This document shows, piece after piece, positions 26,878 to 36,426 of a stretch of DNA of 64,000 nucleotides. A program made the position numbers and the translations under genes. The stretch is from an uncultured Campylobacter sp. (lineage in GTDB: Bacteria > Campylobacterota > Campylobacteria > Campylobacterales > Campylobacteraceae): NCBI RefSeq assembly GCF_937981295.1, contig NZ_CALJPC010000087.1, forward strand, positions 12,320 through 76,319. Reading direction: 5' to 3'. Within the stretch, counting starts at the first letter, position 1, and every line of letters begins with the position of its first letter. Under the pieces are notes generated by a model that did not search any database, was not told the origin of the DNA, and worked only from the letters and a program-made list of their open reading frames with translations.

Positions 26878-26980
26878 ATAAAACCGCTTTGAAATATTAT
26901 TTTAAGGCGGGATTGTAACGAAAAAACGCTTATATTTCGTAAATACCGCGGAATTTTATCGCTAATTTCAAAGTTTTATG

Positions 26981-26986
26981 TATAAT
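26981..26986 (+). promoter_or_regulatory. TATAAT -10 box of the PgbA-N/glcD transcript
   Basis: TATAAT in TATGTATAATTAGC, with the TATG extension, lies 30 bases before the TTG start at 27016. AGGAG sits at 27004-27008. Confidence 0.65.
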
Positions 26987-27015
26987 TAGCCGAAATTTTA
27001 TTCAGGAGCAGAATT

Positions 27016-27744
27016 TTGAAAAAAGCTTTACTTATTTTAGGTCTATTTTTAAGTGCGGCGATAGGGGCGGAATTTAACATGCCGCGATACGAAACCGCCC
27101 TACTTAGCGTAAAGGATGGTTCGGGCGAGATCACAGATAGCCCTACGATTGCCGTAGGCAGCAGTGGAGTGGTGATGCATAATTTCGGTAGCGGCGCGAG
27201 CTCCATCATCGCGCGCGCAGTCGTGACGCAAAAAAGCGCAGGCAAGGCAAAGGTGCGATTTGAGGTCTTTGATATGTTAGCTCAAGAGGCACTGCCACTG
27301 CCTAAAATTTTACCCTCAAGCGGCGATAAAGTGATCTTAAATTTCCTCTATGACCGCGCCATAATCGTCGCGCCTAACGCTGAAATTTACGAGCAGGTTA
27401 TCAAGGCTTTTCCAAATATAAATTTTATCCACCCAGATCTTGGCGGCGCCTATCTTAGCTACAACCACAAGCCAAATCCCAGCCGTGACGATTTTCGTAA
27501 AATTTGCGCGCAAAACAGCGCCGGACTGATTTTTATCGCGATGGATAAACAGGGCGTATTTGCCGACTGCGGCAGCTTCAAGCCTTTGCGCACGTTCGCT
27601 AGCGGCAGCGTGGCTTATTATCAGCTGCCATTTTACTCACGCGTGGGCGAGATAAAGACCGTCATTTGGGACTTTACTAACGGCCCGATCAGCGATTACG
27701 ACAAACACTACCGCTATTTGCTGGGCTTAGATGGCGACAAATAG
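27016..27744 (+). CDS. PgbA N-terminal domain protein, secreted
   Basis: This 242-residue protein starts at TTG 27016, positioned 7 bases after AGGAG, and begins with a signal peptide (MKKALLILGLFLSAAIGA). The body is beta-rich with FNMPRYETALLSVKDGSG near the N-terminus and resembles the N-terminal region of Helicobacter plasminogen-binding proteins. Cj1214c-type genes occupy the same position in C. jejuni as I recall. A plasminogen role has not been shown for these short forms. Its last 14 bases overlap the glcD-like start. Confidence 0.75.
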   Translation: MKKALLILGLFLSAAIGAEFNMPRYETALLSVKDGSGEITDSPTIAVGSSGVVMHNFGSGASSIIARAVVTQKSAGKAKVRFEVFDMLAQEALPLPKILPSSGDKVILNFLYDRAIIVAPNAEIYEQVIKAFPNINFIHPDLGGAYLSYNHKPNPSRDDFRKICAQNSAGLIFIAMDKQGVFADCGSFKPLRTFASGSVAYYQLPFYSRVGEIKTVIWDFTNGPISDYDKHYRYLLGLDGDK

Positions 27745-29119
27745 CGCTGCGCAAGCGTTTTTTATAAATCTATTAGGCGCGGATAATGCCTATTTTGACG
27801 AGGCTCATCGCACGGCATACTGCTACGACGCGACGAAAAGACGCTGCCTGCCGGACGGCGTACTTTTCCCGCGAAGCGAGGACGATGTCAGTCAAATTTT
27901 AAAATTCTGCAACGAAAATTTAATCCCCATAGTTCCAAGAGGCGCAGGTAGCGGTTTTACTGGTGGATCTTTAGCCGCAAACGGCGGAGTGATTTTGGCA
28001 TTTGAAAAACATATGAATAAAATTCTAGAAATCGACATGCAAAATCTACTCGCCGTAGTCCAACCCGGCTGCATAAATATCGATCTGCAAAAAGCAGCCG
28101 CAGCGCGCGGGCTTTTTTATCCGCCCGATCCCGCAAGCCAGGATTATTCCACGCTAGGAGGCAATGTCGCCGAAAACTCCGGCGGTATGCGCGCCGCAAA
28201 ATACGGCATCACCAAAGACTATGTAATGGCACTGCGTGCGGTACTGCCTAATGGAGAGGTGATCCGAGCAGGCAAACGCACTATCAAAGACGTCGCAGGC
28301 TTCAACGTGGCAGGAATTTTAATCGCAAGCGAAGGCGCGCTTGCCGTCATCACCGAAATCACGCTCAAACTAATCCCGATGCCAAAGCTTAAAAAGACCG
28401 CGATGGGCGTCTTTCCTAGCGTAGATGCAGCAATGAATGCCGTGTATAAAACAATGGCAGCCGGTATCACGCCCGTGGCGATGGAATTTTTAGACGCACT
28501 GTGCATAGCCGCGGTTGAGGAGAAATTTCATAAAGGCTTGCCAAGGGATGCGGGCGCGATTTTGATCTGCGAAACCGACGGCAATTTAGAAGCAATGCTT
28601 TTGGAGGAGCTAGCGCTCATAAAAGAAATTTTCGTTCAAAACGGCGCGAGCGACTTCCGCATCGCAGAAAGCGAAGAGGAGCGTGCGGGCATTTGGTTTG
28701 CGAGACGCAACTGCTCGCAGGCGATCAATATCTACGGCACGCTTAAGCTAAATGAGGACATCACCGTCCCGCGCTCGCAGCTGCCCGAGCTACTGCGCCA
28801 TATCGCGCGCATCGGCGATAAATACGGCGTGCGCGTGCCCTGCTTCGGGCACACGGGCGATGGCAATGTCCACACCAACGTCATGGTCGCCGACAAAAAA
28901 GATGAAGCTCAGGTGCGACGCGGACATGACGCAATCACCGAAATTTTCAAAGCTGCAGTTGATCTTGGCGGTACGCTCAGCGGCGAGCACGGCATCGGAC
29001 TAAGTAAGGCGGAATTTATGCCACTAGCTTTTAGCGCAGCAGAGATGGAGCTATTTCGCGCAATCAAAAGGGCGTTCGATCCAAAAGGCATCTTAAATCC
29101 CGGAAAAATGGGGCTTTAA
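27731..29119 (+). CDS. glcD: FAD-binding oxidase, GlcD/lactate dehydrogenase-like
   Basis: This 462-residue protein has a PCMH-type FAD domain with IPIVPRGAGSGFTGGSL (~61-77) and STLGGNVAENSGGMRAAKYG (~139-158), then KDVAGFNVAGILIASEGALA and a C-terminal cap domain with HTGDGNVHTNVM (~375-386). This is the GlcD/D-lactate dehydrogenase group that oxidises 2-hydroxyacids. The GlcE and GlcF partners are not adjacent. It overlaps the PgbA-N gene by 14 bases and is read from the same promoter. Confidence 0.88.
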   Translation: MATNSAAQAFFINLLGADNAYFDEAHRTAYCYDATKRRCLPDGVLFPRSEDDVSQILKFCNENLIPIVPRGAGSGFTGGSLAANGGVILAFEKHMNKILEIDMQNLLAVVQPGCINIDLQKAAAARGLFYPPDPASQDYSTLGGNVAENSGGMRAAKYGITKDYVMALRAVLPNGEVIRAGKRTIKDVAGFNVAGILIASEGALAVITEITLKLIPMPKLKKTAMGVFPSVDAAMNAVYKTMAAGITPVAMEFLDALCIAAVEEKFHKGLPRDAGAILICETDGNLEAMLLEELALIKEIFVQNGASDFRIAESEEERAGIWFARRNCSQAINIYGTLKLNEDITVPRSQLPELLRHIARIGDKYGVRVPCFGHTGDGNVHTNVMVADKKDEAQVRRGHDAITEIFKAAVDLGGTLSGEHGIGLSKAEFMPLAFSAAEMELFRAIKRAFDPKGILNPGKMGL

Positions 29120-29774
29120 ATTAGGATCGTCATCCAACTTCTACGGTGATTTGAAATCGATTTATCCCACTTATCTCATCTAAAATTTTACTTTCTTACA
29201 ATATGCCTGCTTAAAATTTATCTTGCTTGCAATTTAGCTTATTTACAGGCTACTTCGAGTTAGTTTTAAGCTTGATCTACCCACTTACAGATCGATTTTG
29301 CTTACTTTGCAATTAATTTTATTTGCCTTGCAATGAATAATTTTACTTGTTTATTGATAGATTTCATCCACTTGATAATTGATTTTACTTACTTCGCAGA
29401 TTGATTACCTTGTGCGATCTTTTTCGGATATTTTTGCCATATCAGCTGTGATTACATAGCTACTCGCTAGTTTGCGCAATTTTTTCTCTTTCAGGGATGC
29501 ACTAAGATTATGATGAAATCCCTATATCGCGATGGATAAGTCTATGACAAGTCAAAATTCTGTCAATAAAATCCATAGCATAGATTAAATTCTAAACTTC
29601 CAAGATACTGAAATTTTAAAATCGCTATCTATCGATATTATCGCAATATACGGAATTTCAGCGATAAAATTTAAAGACGAAATTTCACGAAATTTCATAA
29701 AATCCTATAAAGCTCCGAGAAATTTCTATGCTAATTTCGATCTCGCCATGTTATCATCTAGCTAGCCCTGCCAT
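29120..29774. other. 655-base spacer, mostly decayed repeats
   Basis: A pyrimidine-rich degenerate array fills ~29180-29410 (separate entry). The remainder is AT-rich with AATTTC pieces and no reading frame of interest. No RNA gene or clear terminator for glcD was seen. Confidence 0.55.
29180..29410. repeat. Degenerate tandem repeat, ~9 units of 20-30 bases
   Basis: Units share the approximate pattern ATTTTACTTACTTTGCAGATTG, for example ATTTATCTTGCTTGCAATTT, ATTTTGCTTACTTTGCAATT, ATTTTATTTGCCTTGCAATG and ATTTTACTTACTTCGCAGATTG. Drift between copies is high. The composition differs completely from the array at 14751. Confidence 0.5.
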
Positions 29775-30461
29775 CTATTTAGTAGCATTAGCCTCGCTTG
29801 CATTTATTTTATTCATCGCGGCTACTACGTTGCAGCTAAACTCCGCTCCCAGCTTGCAGGCCTTGTCGTAGTAGATCATCGCCTTATCCAGATCCGGCTC
29901 GCCAAATTCCTTTTTTGAATACGCTAGCCCAACCCTTTGGCATCCCTCTGCCAAAGCAGCATCGCAAGATTTGAGGAAAAACTTAAGAGCGCCCTGATAG
30001 TCTTTTTCTTCGTAGCTAGCGACCGCAGCGTTTAAGCAGCCCTCGCCTAATCCCAAATCGCATGATTTGGCAAAAAACGCAAATGTATTTTTCTTATCGG
30101 CATTTTTATAAGAGATTATCGCGGCGTTGTAGCAAGCTTTGGCGGCTCCCAGCTCGCACGCTTTGGAATAAAACCGCGCGGACTTGCCCTTATCTTTCGT
30201 AGTTTTATATAAATTTTGCTCGTCGTAATACAAATCCCCCGCGATAGCACAGCTATTTTCTAGCCCTGCTTCACAAGCTTTTTCAAACGGCTTTTTTGCT
30301 GCCTCATAATCGCGCTCCTCAAGCAAATACGCTCCGTAGTCTTCGCACGAATTAGCCCTACCGACGCCGCATCCGACAAACGAGACCCCTTGCGGGAAAA
30401 ATATCTGCGCGAGCAAGTAGGCTGCTACTATTAGAGCGGTAATCGACGCTAAAATTTTCAT
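29775..30461 (-). CDS. Hcp-like Sel1-repeat protein, membrane-anchored or secreted
   Basis: This 228-residue protein starts with a hydrophobic N-terminus (residues ~3-25) and has about five Sel1-type repeats. Each repeat has the Cys pair spacing CEAGLENSC, CELGAAKAC, CDLGLGEGC, CDAALAEGC and CKLGAEFSC, as in Helicobacter Hcp proteins where each repeat is locked by a disulfide. That implies a periplasmic or surface location. A second paralogue lies at 44398-45180. Function in this organism is unknown; Hcp relatives bind peptidoglycan pieces or host factors. Confidence 0.82.
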   Translation of the reverse strand: MKILASITALIVAAYLLAQIFFPQGVSFVGCGVGRANSCEDYGAYLLEERDYEAAKKPFEKACEAGLENSCAIAGDLYYDEQNLYKTTKDKGKSARFYSKACELGAAKACYNAAIISYKNADKKNTFAFFAKSCDLGLGEGCLNAAVASYEEKDYQGALKFFLKSCDAALAEGCQRVGLAYSKKEFGEPDLDKAMIYYDKACKLGAEFSCNVVAAMNKINASEANATK

Positions 30462-31238
30462 TTTTGCTCCTTTTAAATTTTAAAAATAATTATAGCAAAA
30501 AGCGAGGGATAAAATTTTAATTTTTGATAATAGCTGTGAAATTTACGGCGAATTCTTGCAAAATTCCTATCAAAATCCCAAGCAAAATTTTAAATAAAAT
30601 TTTAAACGGAGCTTTGAGCTGAATTTCAAAAAGACAAATTAAAATTTTACTTGCAAGATTATTTTTATGGCTGGCTATCCCACTTTTTTACTCGCACGTC
30701 TATGCGGCATCCACGGCGCCTGCAGTATTTATAATAACTAAAGCATTTAATCCTGAGGTATGAAACGCCTATAGCCTTTACAATGACAATTTATCAGGGC
30801 GATAATCTAGTGTGTAAAATATTTTGTTGCATACTAAGCCCATGGTGAGCATCTTGCCGCGCCATAGAAAATTTTTGAAAATTTCGCATTGCTGCTTAGA
30901 AATTTTAAAAAATTTTACGCCGCCAGCCTTTAAATTTTATCTTAGAAATCGGCTTGCCTATGCCAAAATCGCAAGCGTAATGCGTCTTTAGGCGTTTTGG
31001 CTCCAATACCCAGGCTTCTTAGATCTACACCACTTAGATATATGAGCCTTAAAATAATTTAGGCCGCGCAGTATCTGTATCGCGCATGTAAATTTCATCT
31101 ATGTAAACTGCGATTGCGATTTCAGCCGCGCAAGCCCAGCTCGTAAAATTCTGCTAGTTTTAAAACCCAAATGCCACGTAGAATTCTATCCATTTAAAGA
31201 GCTTTACTTCAAAATTTATTCACTGCAAGCCGCGCTCC
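30462..31238. other. 777-base spacer without recognisable gene
   Basis: Multiple stops occur in all frames. AATTTT-type units dominate, with GC-rich pieces near 30690-30730 and 31120. No tRNA, terminator or family remnant could be identified. Confidence 0.5.
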
Positions 31239-31607
31239 CTAGCGCTCAAACTCTATCACAACCTCCTCCTCGCCGAACCACATCACGGAGTTTTTCATAT
31301 CGCAAAACCGCGCCTCATCCGCCATCAGCTCCGCTAACACCGCTCGCGCTACCTCGCTGTTTCGTGCGTCCGCAAACGCCTGCACGCTTTCATACCATAG
31401 CTCGCCCATCGCGTCGTAGCCAAACGCCGCCGTCTCACGCTTGGTGCTCTGACCCTCGGGAAAGACGGGAATAGTTTTTGCGTAACGGATAATATTTAGC
31501 TCTTTTTGATTATCCAAAACCTTTTGCGAATGCGCCTCCCAGTGCGCCAAAAACTCCTGCTGCGTGATGTTCGGCGCCTTTTTTACTAACATCGTGATCT
31601 TAAACAT
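31239..31607 (-). CDS. EthD domain (dimeric ferredoxin-like) protein
   Basis: This 122-residue protein begins MFKITMLVKKAPNITQQEFLAHWEAHSQKVL, the hallmark EthD N-terminus (strand, then EFxxHWxxxH helix), and ends with an MWFGEEEVVIEF strand. EthD proteins form dimeric alpha/beta barrels and are tied to oxidative ring chemistry in some pathways; here no pathway partner is nearby. It is a single gene. The start is supported by a GGGAGCGGTT leader. Confidence 0.75.
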   Translation of the reverse strand: MFKITMLVKKAPNITQQEFLAHWEAHSQKVLDNQKELNIIRYAKTIPVFPEGQSTKRETAAFGYDAMGELWYESVQAFADARNSEVARAVLAELMADEARFCDMKNSVMWFGEEEVVIEFER

Positions 31608-32052
31608 AACCGCTCCCTAAATGAAATTTATCGCAAAATTTGCACCCTATTCTATGATGCATCCGCATTTTTGCAATTTTGCTTAGTATTCTTTGCGTCT
31701 AAATAGACCTTGAAAAAACTTAAATAGCAGCCGTGCGCGCGAGCACAAATCGCCAAAAATGCATAAACCTCGCCGTTTACAACTTAAATCGCTGTCAATC
31801 TCACTTAGTTTAACTACCTAAAGCGCCATTTACGGCTGCAGTCGAAATAAATTCCGCAGGCTCTTTGCGGGCAAAGCAAAATTTCGCCAAGCTTTAGCGA
31901 ACGATAAAAATTTTACTGACTTTCGGCGCGCATAAATTCCGTCTATTTTAGGCGAGCGAGTAAAATTCCGCGGCCTTTCAAACGGCGACAAAACAGACGA
32001 GCGGCGATTTTCTCTTGCGCCGCCGCGGGCAAATTACGTTGCTACGCACGCG
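31608..32052. other. 445-base spacer without recognisable gene
   Basis: It contains repeated GCGAGC/AAAATT pieces and a GCGCATAAATTCCG-type unit. No reading frame, RNA or terminator could be supported. Confidence 0.45.
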
Positions 32053-32445
32053 CTAACCCTTGCTCGACAAAAACCTCTGCAAAATTATCGTCGCGGCGAT
32101 ACTATCAAAGCGCGGATCCTTGCCGCCCCCCTTAGCGCCTTTGCTCGCAAACTCTGCCGCTTCGGCGCTCGAAAAGCTCTCGTCTTGAAATTTTATCTCG
32201 CCGTCAAAATCCAGCAGCGAGGCGAAGTGGCGTATGCGCCTGCTCATCTCCTCCTCGCTCGCCCCGCCGCGCGGCACGCCAAGCACCAGCATGCTGGCGC
32301 CCTTTTCGCGCAGCAGCTCGCTTAGCTCGCGCGCGGCTTGGGTGCGGTTTTTGCGCAGGATCGGCTCGCACGGAAGCGGCGTCTTATCATCAGGTGCCGC
32401 CGCCACGCCGATACGTTTAAGCCCAAGATCGATCGCAACTATCAA
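32053..32445 (-). CDS. ruvX: RuvX/YqgF Holliday junction resolvase-like nuclease
   Basis: This 130-residue protein has the RNase H-like YqgF layout: MIVAIDLGLKRIGVA with the first catalytic Asp, LVLGVPRG (~55-62), DESFSSAEA (~88-96) with the catalytic Glu region, and the final Asp in RFDSIAA (~112-118). YqgF proteins act on 5' pre-16S rRNA and/or Holliday junctions. In C. jejuni I recall dprA immediately upstream; here an 845-base spacer separates the two. Confidence 0.9.
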   Translation of the reverse strand: MIVAIDLGLKRIGVAAAPDDKTPLPCEPILRKNRTQAARELSELLREKGASMLVLGVPRGGASEEEMSRRIRHFASLLDFDGEIKFQDESFSSAEAAEFASKGAKGGGKDPRFDSIAATIILQRFLSSKG

Positions 32446-33290
32446 ATTTCATCCTTTACTTACATTAAATTTTATGGAATTTTACGTTTCGCCATTAAAA
32501 TATGCCACCAAAATTCCGCGATCGAAATTTCATAGCTAAATTTCATCGCAGAATTTCGCTACGGAATTTTATGAAATTTCATACAAAATAGGCATAATAA
32601 ATTTCACTCGCTCGCGCCGCTTGCGAGATATTAAATTTAGCGTGCCACGAGCTTCAAATTCCAAAATTTCGATCGCCACGCCCGGCTCAGTACATCCGCA
32701 CTGAGTCCGCGTGAGCTGCACGTAAGCGACACCCAAACTCACGGCGTGCATAAATCCTGCCATGCAGGTGCCGGACGTGCAACCAACCCACCCCACGTAA
32801 AATCAAAATTTTAAAGCAAACCCGCACTCACGCGGCGGAGCAGATACAAGCCCCCCCTACGCTTTATAACTCGTAAAATTTTGCCGCCGTGACCAAAATT
32901 TTCTCTTGCAACAAATTCAGCCTACCACACTCGCGCTGAAATCCGCAGCCAAATTTACCCGCAAAAATTTAGCACGATAGGCAAACAAACATTTAAACGC
33001 TATTTCAGAAAATTTCATGCATTTTAACACTTAAATTCCGCGCCGCAAAGTATTTACAAATTGCGCGCGGCATTCACAAACCGATCATTACCGCAAGCGG
33101 AGGCGAGCGGCGCTGTACAAACAAACCGCGCCAATTTGTTTTTAGTTCTAGTGCGACCTGCGGAAGGTAAAATTTTACCGAGCCGCCTTTTTTCTAAATT
33201 TAAACACCGACCGCGCAGACTACGCGCCATGCAAACACGCTATGCCGGCAGGCGGCGCCGATCAAACCGCGACGAGCAAGCGCCCGCCGG
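32446..33290. other. 845-base spacer splitting ruvX and dprA
   Basis: It contains AATTT-type units, a 7-C tract (32851-32857), and an open frame at 32569-32796 (minus) that encodes a Cys-rich but family-less peptide, which I do not accept as a gene. Because dprA and ruvX are adjacent in relatives (recall), this DNA looks like expanded or inserted sequence. Confidence 0.5.
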
Positions 33291-34079
33291 CTACTTTGCC
33301 ACGATCTTCGCGCCTAAAATTTCAATCCTGCCTTCAAGCTCGTATTCGTAAATTTTATCGCCGAAGCGCTCGATCGCCGCTTGCAGATCGGAATTTAAAG
33401 CCAAAAATTCCATCACCTCATCCTGCGCGCGTTCGGTGCTTTGCGGCATCTGCGGAGCCAAAGACGCAACAAACTCGCCCAAATCCGCAATCAGTCGCGC
33501 CTGAGATTTTGCGAGCAGATCGTTCGTGCCCGCGCTCTCATCCATTCGGTGCGGCAGCACATACACTGGCACGCCCATCTCACGAGCCAGGCGCGCGCTT
33601 TGCAACGAACCGCTGCGGGGTTCGGCTTGAGCGACGATGAGCGCCTCGGACAGCGCCACGACGATGCGGTTGCGCTGCAAAAACTGAAATCCGCGCGCGC
33701 TCACGCCGTCCTCATACTCGCTAAGCGCGAGGCTATGCTCGTAAATTTTGCCGATCATAGCGGCGTTTTGCGCGGGATAAATTTGATCAAGGCCGTTTCC
33801 AAAAACCGCGATCGTGTTTGGGAACGCCCCTTCGTGCGCGGCTATGTCGCAGCCGATCGCCGCGCCGCTTACGACGCAAAAGTCCGCATCGCTCAAAGCG
33901 CGCGCGAGGCGCAGGATCAAATTTTTGCTATAAACGCTCATCTTGCGCGAGCCCACGATCGAGATGCGGCGCTTTTGTAACATCGCCGGCTCGCCCCTAA
34001 AATACAGCCGCGCGGGCTCGCTCGCACCGAGTATTCTTAAGCTTGGAATTTTAAAACTAAGCTCACTCGTAGTACTCAT
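33291..34079 (-). CDS. dprA: DNA-processing protein DprA
   Basis: This 262-residue Rossmann-like protein has ISIVGSRKMSVYSK (~39-52), FCVVSGAAIGCDIAAHEGA (~67-85), TIAVFGNGLDQIYPAQN (~88-104), FLQRNRIVVALSEALIVAQA (~133-152) and RSGSLQSARLAREMGVPVYVLP (~155-176). It loads RecA on incoming single-stranded DNA during natural transformation. It is on the short side of the family and has no C-terminal winged helix beyond a small remnant. Its first 17 bases overlap the 3' end of the deacetylase gene. Confidence 0.92.
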   Translation of the reverse strand: MSTTSELSFKIPSLRILGASEPARLYFRGEPAMLQKRRISIVGSRKMSVYSKNLILRLARALSDADFCVVSGAAIGCDIAAHEGAFPNTIAVFGNGLDQIYPAQNAAMIGKIYEHSLALSEYEDGVSARGFQFLQRNRIVVALSEALIVAQAEPRSGSLQSARLAREMGVPVYVLPHRMDESAGTNDLLAKSQARLIADLGEFVASLAPQMPQSTERAQDEVMEFLALNSDLQAAIERFGDKIYEYELEGRIEILGAKIVAK

Positions 34080-35253
34080 AAATTTCGTCCAAATAGACCA
34101 AATCGACCTCGCCTAGGATGTCGGCGCTGTTTGCAAGCGCGCGAAGAGTGGAGCTTTTGGGATGGCCGATAGCGATGGCGTAACCCTGCTTTTTAGCAAG
34201 CGCGACGGCTTCGCGCAGCTTTTTGCGCACCGCGGCGACGCTGTTTTGATTATCTAAAAACACATCGCGATGCACGTATCGCATGCCGAGCCCATTCATC
34301 GCCGCCTTGGCCTTGGTAGCGGGGCTTGTGCGCGAGTCGATAAATAAAAATCCATGCTCGTTCATAGCGCGCAGCAGATTTTGCATCGCGCGTTCGTCGG
34401 CGGTAAATTTGGAACCGGTGTGGTTATTTATAAATTTAGCGTTCGGAAAGTCCGCGCGCAGCTTGGCTATGACGCCGTTTAGCTTCTCGTAATTATCCGA
34501 AGTCCGCAGCGTCGCGGAGTTATTTTTGGCAGAGCTCGCCTCCATCGGCAGGTGGATCGCGTAATGCTCAAAGCCGCGAGCGAGCGAGCGCGTGTCCTTG
34601 CGCTGATACTCGGGCGGGAAGATGGACGGCGTCACGCGCACGGGCAGAGCGGCGATCTTTTGCGCCTGCTCGCCGGTGCCTACGTCGTCGATGATGATCG
34701 CAAGCTTTGCGCGAGAGCCTGCGGGCAAAGCCTTGCGCGGCGATTTAGAAAGATCGTCCGCGTTGCCGGAAGCGTGGCTTTGCGCGGTAGAATTTATGGA
34801 ATTTTCTAAAGCGGAATTTGCCGCGGTAAAATTTACGTCCGATCCGTCATCTGCCGAATTTGCGACGGCGGAATTTGAGGAAGCGATAGAATTTGCGGAA
34901 TTTTGCAAATCGCCGTTTGTAGAATTTTGTTTTGCGGAATTTTGCGAGGCAGGCTCTACGGGAAGCTTCGGCGCGGTTACGTTTTGCTCGGCGATCTTAT
35001 CAAGCTCCTTTTGAATCAATGCTTCCTTCTGTGCAGCGCTTAAACGCGGCTTTTTTCCGCGAGAATCGGAAGTGCTTTCGGGAGTTTGTTTGCGCGAGCT
35101 CTGCTGCAATGCGGCTTTATTGCCCGAAAATACGAGATCCAAAACCGCGTAGGTAACCGCACCGCTTAAAAAGCATAAGATTATGACAAAGGCGATCGTT
35201 GCGTAGTTGATCAAGCGCTTTTTGCGGCGCCCGCGTGGATTTCTATTAGCCAA
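34063..35253 (-). CDS. Divergent polysaccharide deacetylase family protein (YibQ-like) with low-complexity linker
   Basis: This 396-residue protein has a cytoplasmic basic N-terminus, one membrane helix (~16-40), a long linker and a C-terminal domain from ~183 with LAIIIDDVG, GFEHYAIHLPMEA (~226-238), INNHTGSKFTA (~275-285), FIDSRTSPATKAKA (~305-318) and AIGHPKSSTLRAL. The linker at ~101-171 is Asn/Ser/Ala-rich (NSAKQNS, ENSINST units), coded by AATTT-type DNA. The family acts at the cell wall; its substrate is unresolved. Gene order ilvC, this gene, dprA matches C. jejuni Cj0632-Cj0634 as I recall. Confidence 0.82.
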   Translation of the reverse strand: MANRNPRGRRKKRLINYATIAFVIILCFLSGAVTYAVLDLVFSGNKAALQQSSRKQTPESTSDSRGKKPRLSAAQKEALIQKELDKIAEQNVTAPKLPVEPASQNSAKQNSTNGDLQNSANSIASSNSAVANSADDGSDVNFTAANSALENSINSTAQSHASGNADDLSKSPRKALPAGSRAKLAIIIDDVGTGEQAQKIAALPVRVTPSIFPPEYQRKDTRSLARGFEHYAIHLPMEASSAKNNSATLRTSDNYEKLNGVIAKLRADFPNAKFINNHTGSKFTADERAMQNLLRAMNEHGFLFIDSRTSPATKAKAAMNGLGMRYVHRDVFLDNQNSVAAVRKKLREAVALAKKQGYAIAIGHPKSSTLRALANSADILGEVDLVYLDEIYEYYE

Positions 35254-35266
35254 AGCTCAGCCGAAA

Positions 35267-36289
35267 TCAGTTTTTATCTTTATTTACGAGCTTACCCTTA
35301 GCGATCCACGGCATCATTGCGCGAAGCTTCTCGCCGGTTTTGGTAAGCAAGCTGTTTGCCGTGATGTTGCGCTCGGCGTTCATCCGTACATAGCCCGCCT
35401 TGCGCTCGAGGATGAAGTCTTTTGCAAATTTACCGTTTTGGATCTCCTTTAGCACCTCTTTCATCGCCGCTTTGCTGCTTTCATTTACGACGCGGTTGCC
35501 GCTTACATAATCGCCGTATTCTGCGGTGTTTGAGATCGAATAGCGCATATCTGCCATGCCGCCTTGATAGATGAGATCCACGATCAGCTTCATCTCGTGC
35601 TGACACTCGAAATACGCCATCTCAGGCTCGTATCCAGCCTCTACGAGGGTCTCAAAGCCCGCGTTGATGAGCGCGCAAAGTCCGCCGCAAAGCACAGCCT
35701 GCTCGCCGAAAAGATCGGTCTCGGTCTCTGCTTTGAAAGTAGTTTCGATGATGCCGGTGCGGCCGCCGCCGATCGCGCTTGCGTAGCTTAGAGCAAGCTC
35801 TTTGGCTCTGCCGCTTTCGTTTTGCGAAACGGCGATCAGCATAGGCACGCCGCCGCCGCTTACAAACTCGTTGCGGACGGTGTGGCCCGGGGCTTTCGGA
35901 GCGATCATAATGCAGTCGATGCCCTTTGGAGGGACGATCTGTCCGAAGTGGATATTAAAGCCGTGCGCGAACGCGATCGCGTCGCCCTCGCTTAAATTTG
36001 GCTCGATCTCCGCTTTGAAAATGTCGCTTTGAAACTCATCAGGCGTTAGGATCATCACAAGATCCGCAGCCTTCGTAGCTTCGCCGACGCTCATTACTTT
36101 AAAGCCCTTTGCCTCAGCCTTACTCCAGCTCGCGCCGCCCTTTTTAAGACCCACGATAACTTCTACGCCGCTATCTCGCAAATTTTCGGCGTGAGCGTGC
36201 CCCTGCGAGCCAAAGCCGATCATAGCGACCTTTTTAGCCTTAATCAAACCTAAATCGCAATCTTTGTCGTAAAAAACGTTTATTGCCAT
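35267..36289 (-). CDS. ilvC: Ketol-acid reductoisomerase (class I)
   Basis: This 340-residue protein has the NADP-binding IGFGSQGHAHAENLRDSG (~24-41), FAHGFNIHFGQI (~107-118), PKAPGHTVRNEF (~130-141) and the Mg2+-binding acidic segments LFGEQAVLCGGL (~193-204) and AYFECQHEMKLI (~225-236). It isomerises and reduces acetohydroxy acids in valine and isoleucine synthesis. AAAAGGATG precedes the ATG. No insert is present. It is likely the first gene of the transcript running on to the deacetylase and dprA. Confidence 0.95.
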   Translation of the reverse strand: MAINVFYDKDCDLGLIKAKKVAMIGFGSQGHAHAENLRDSGVEVIVGLKKGGASWSKAEAKGFKVMSVGEATKAADLVMILTPDEFQSDIFKAEIEPNLSEGDAIAFAHGFNIHFGQIVPPKGIDCIMIAPKAPGHTVRNEFVSGGGVPMLIAVSQNESGRAKELALSYASAIGGGRTGIIETTFKAETETDLFGEQAVLCGGLCALINAGFETLVEAGYEPEMAYFECQHEMKLIVDLIYQGGMADMRYSISNTAEYGDYVSGNRVVNESSKAAMKEVLKEIQNGKFAKDFILERKAGYVRMNAERNITANSLLTKTGEKLRAMMPWIAKGKLVNKDKN

Positions 36290-36426
36290 AATGCATCCTT
36301 TTTTAAAAATTTAGGCGAGATTGTAGCTAAAATTTGCTTTTACGTAGATAAACCGCGCGCCGCAAGGGCGGATAAAGAAATTTTGAGCTATCATTGAGGC
36401 ATAATTTAGCTTTAAAAGGAGCGAAA

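Noticed and set aside
32569..32796. 75-codon Cys-containing frame on the minus strand
   Set aside because: No family, no Shine-Dalgarno, and composition fits the AATTT spacer; kept as spacer.
32851..32857. Seven-C tract as a phase-variation tract
   Set aside because: It is not within or directly before a supported gene, and the tract is short for a Campylobacter contingency locus.
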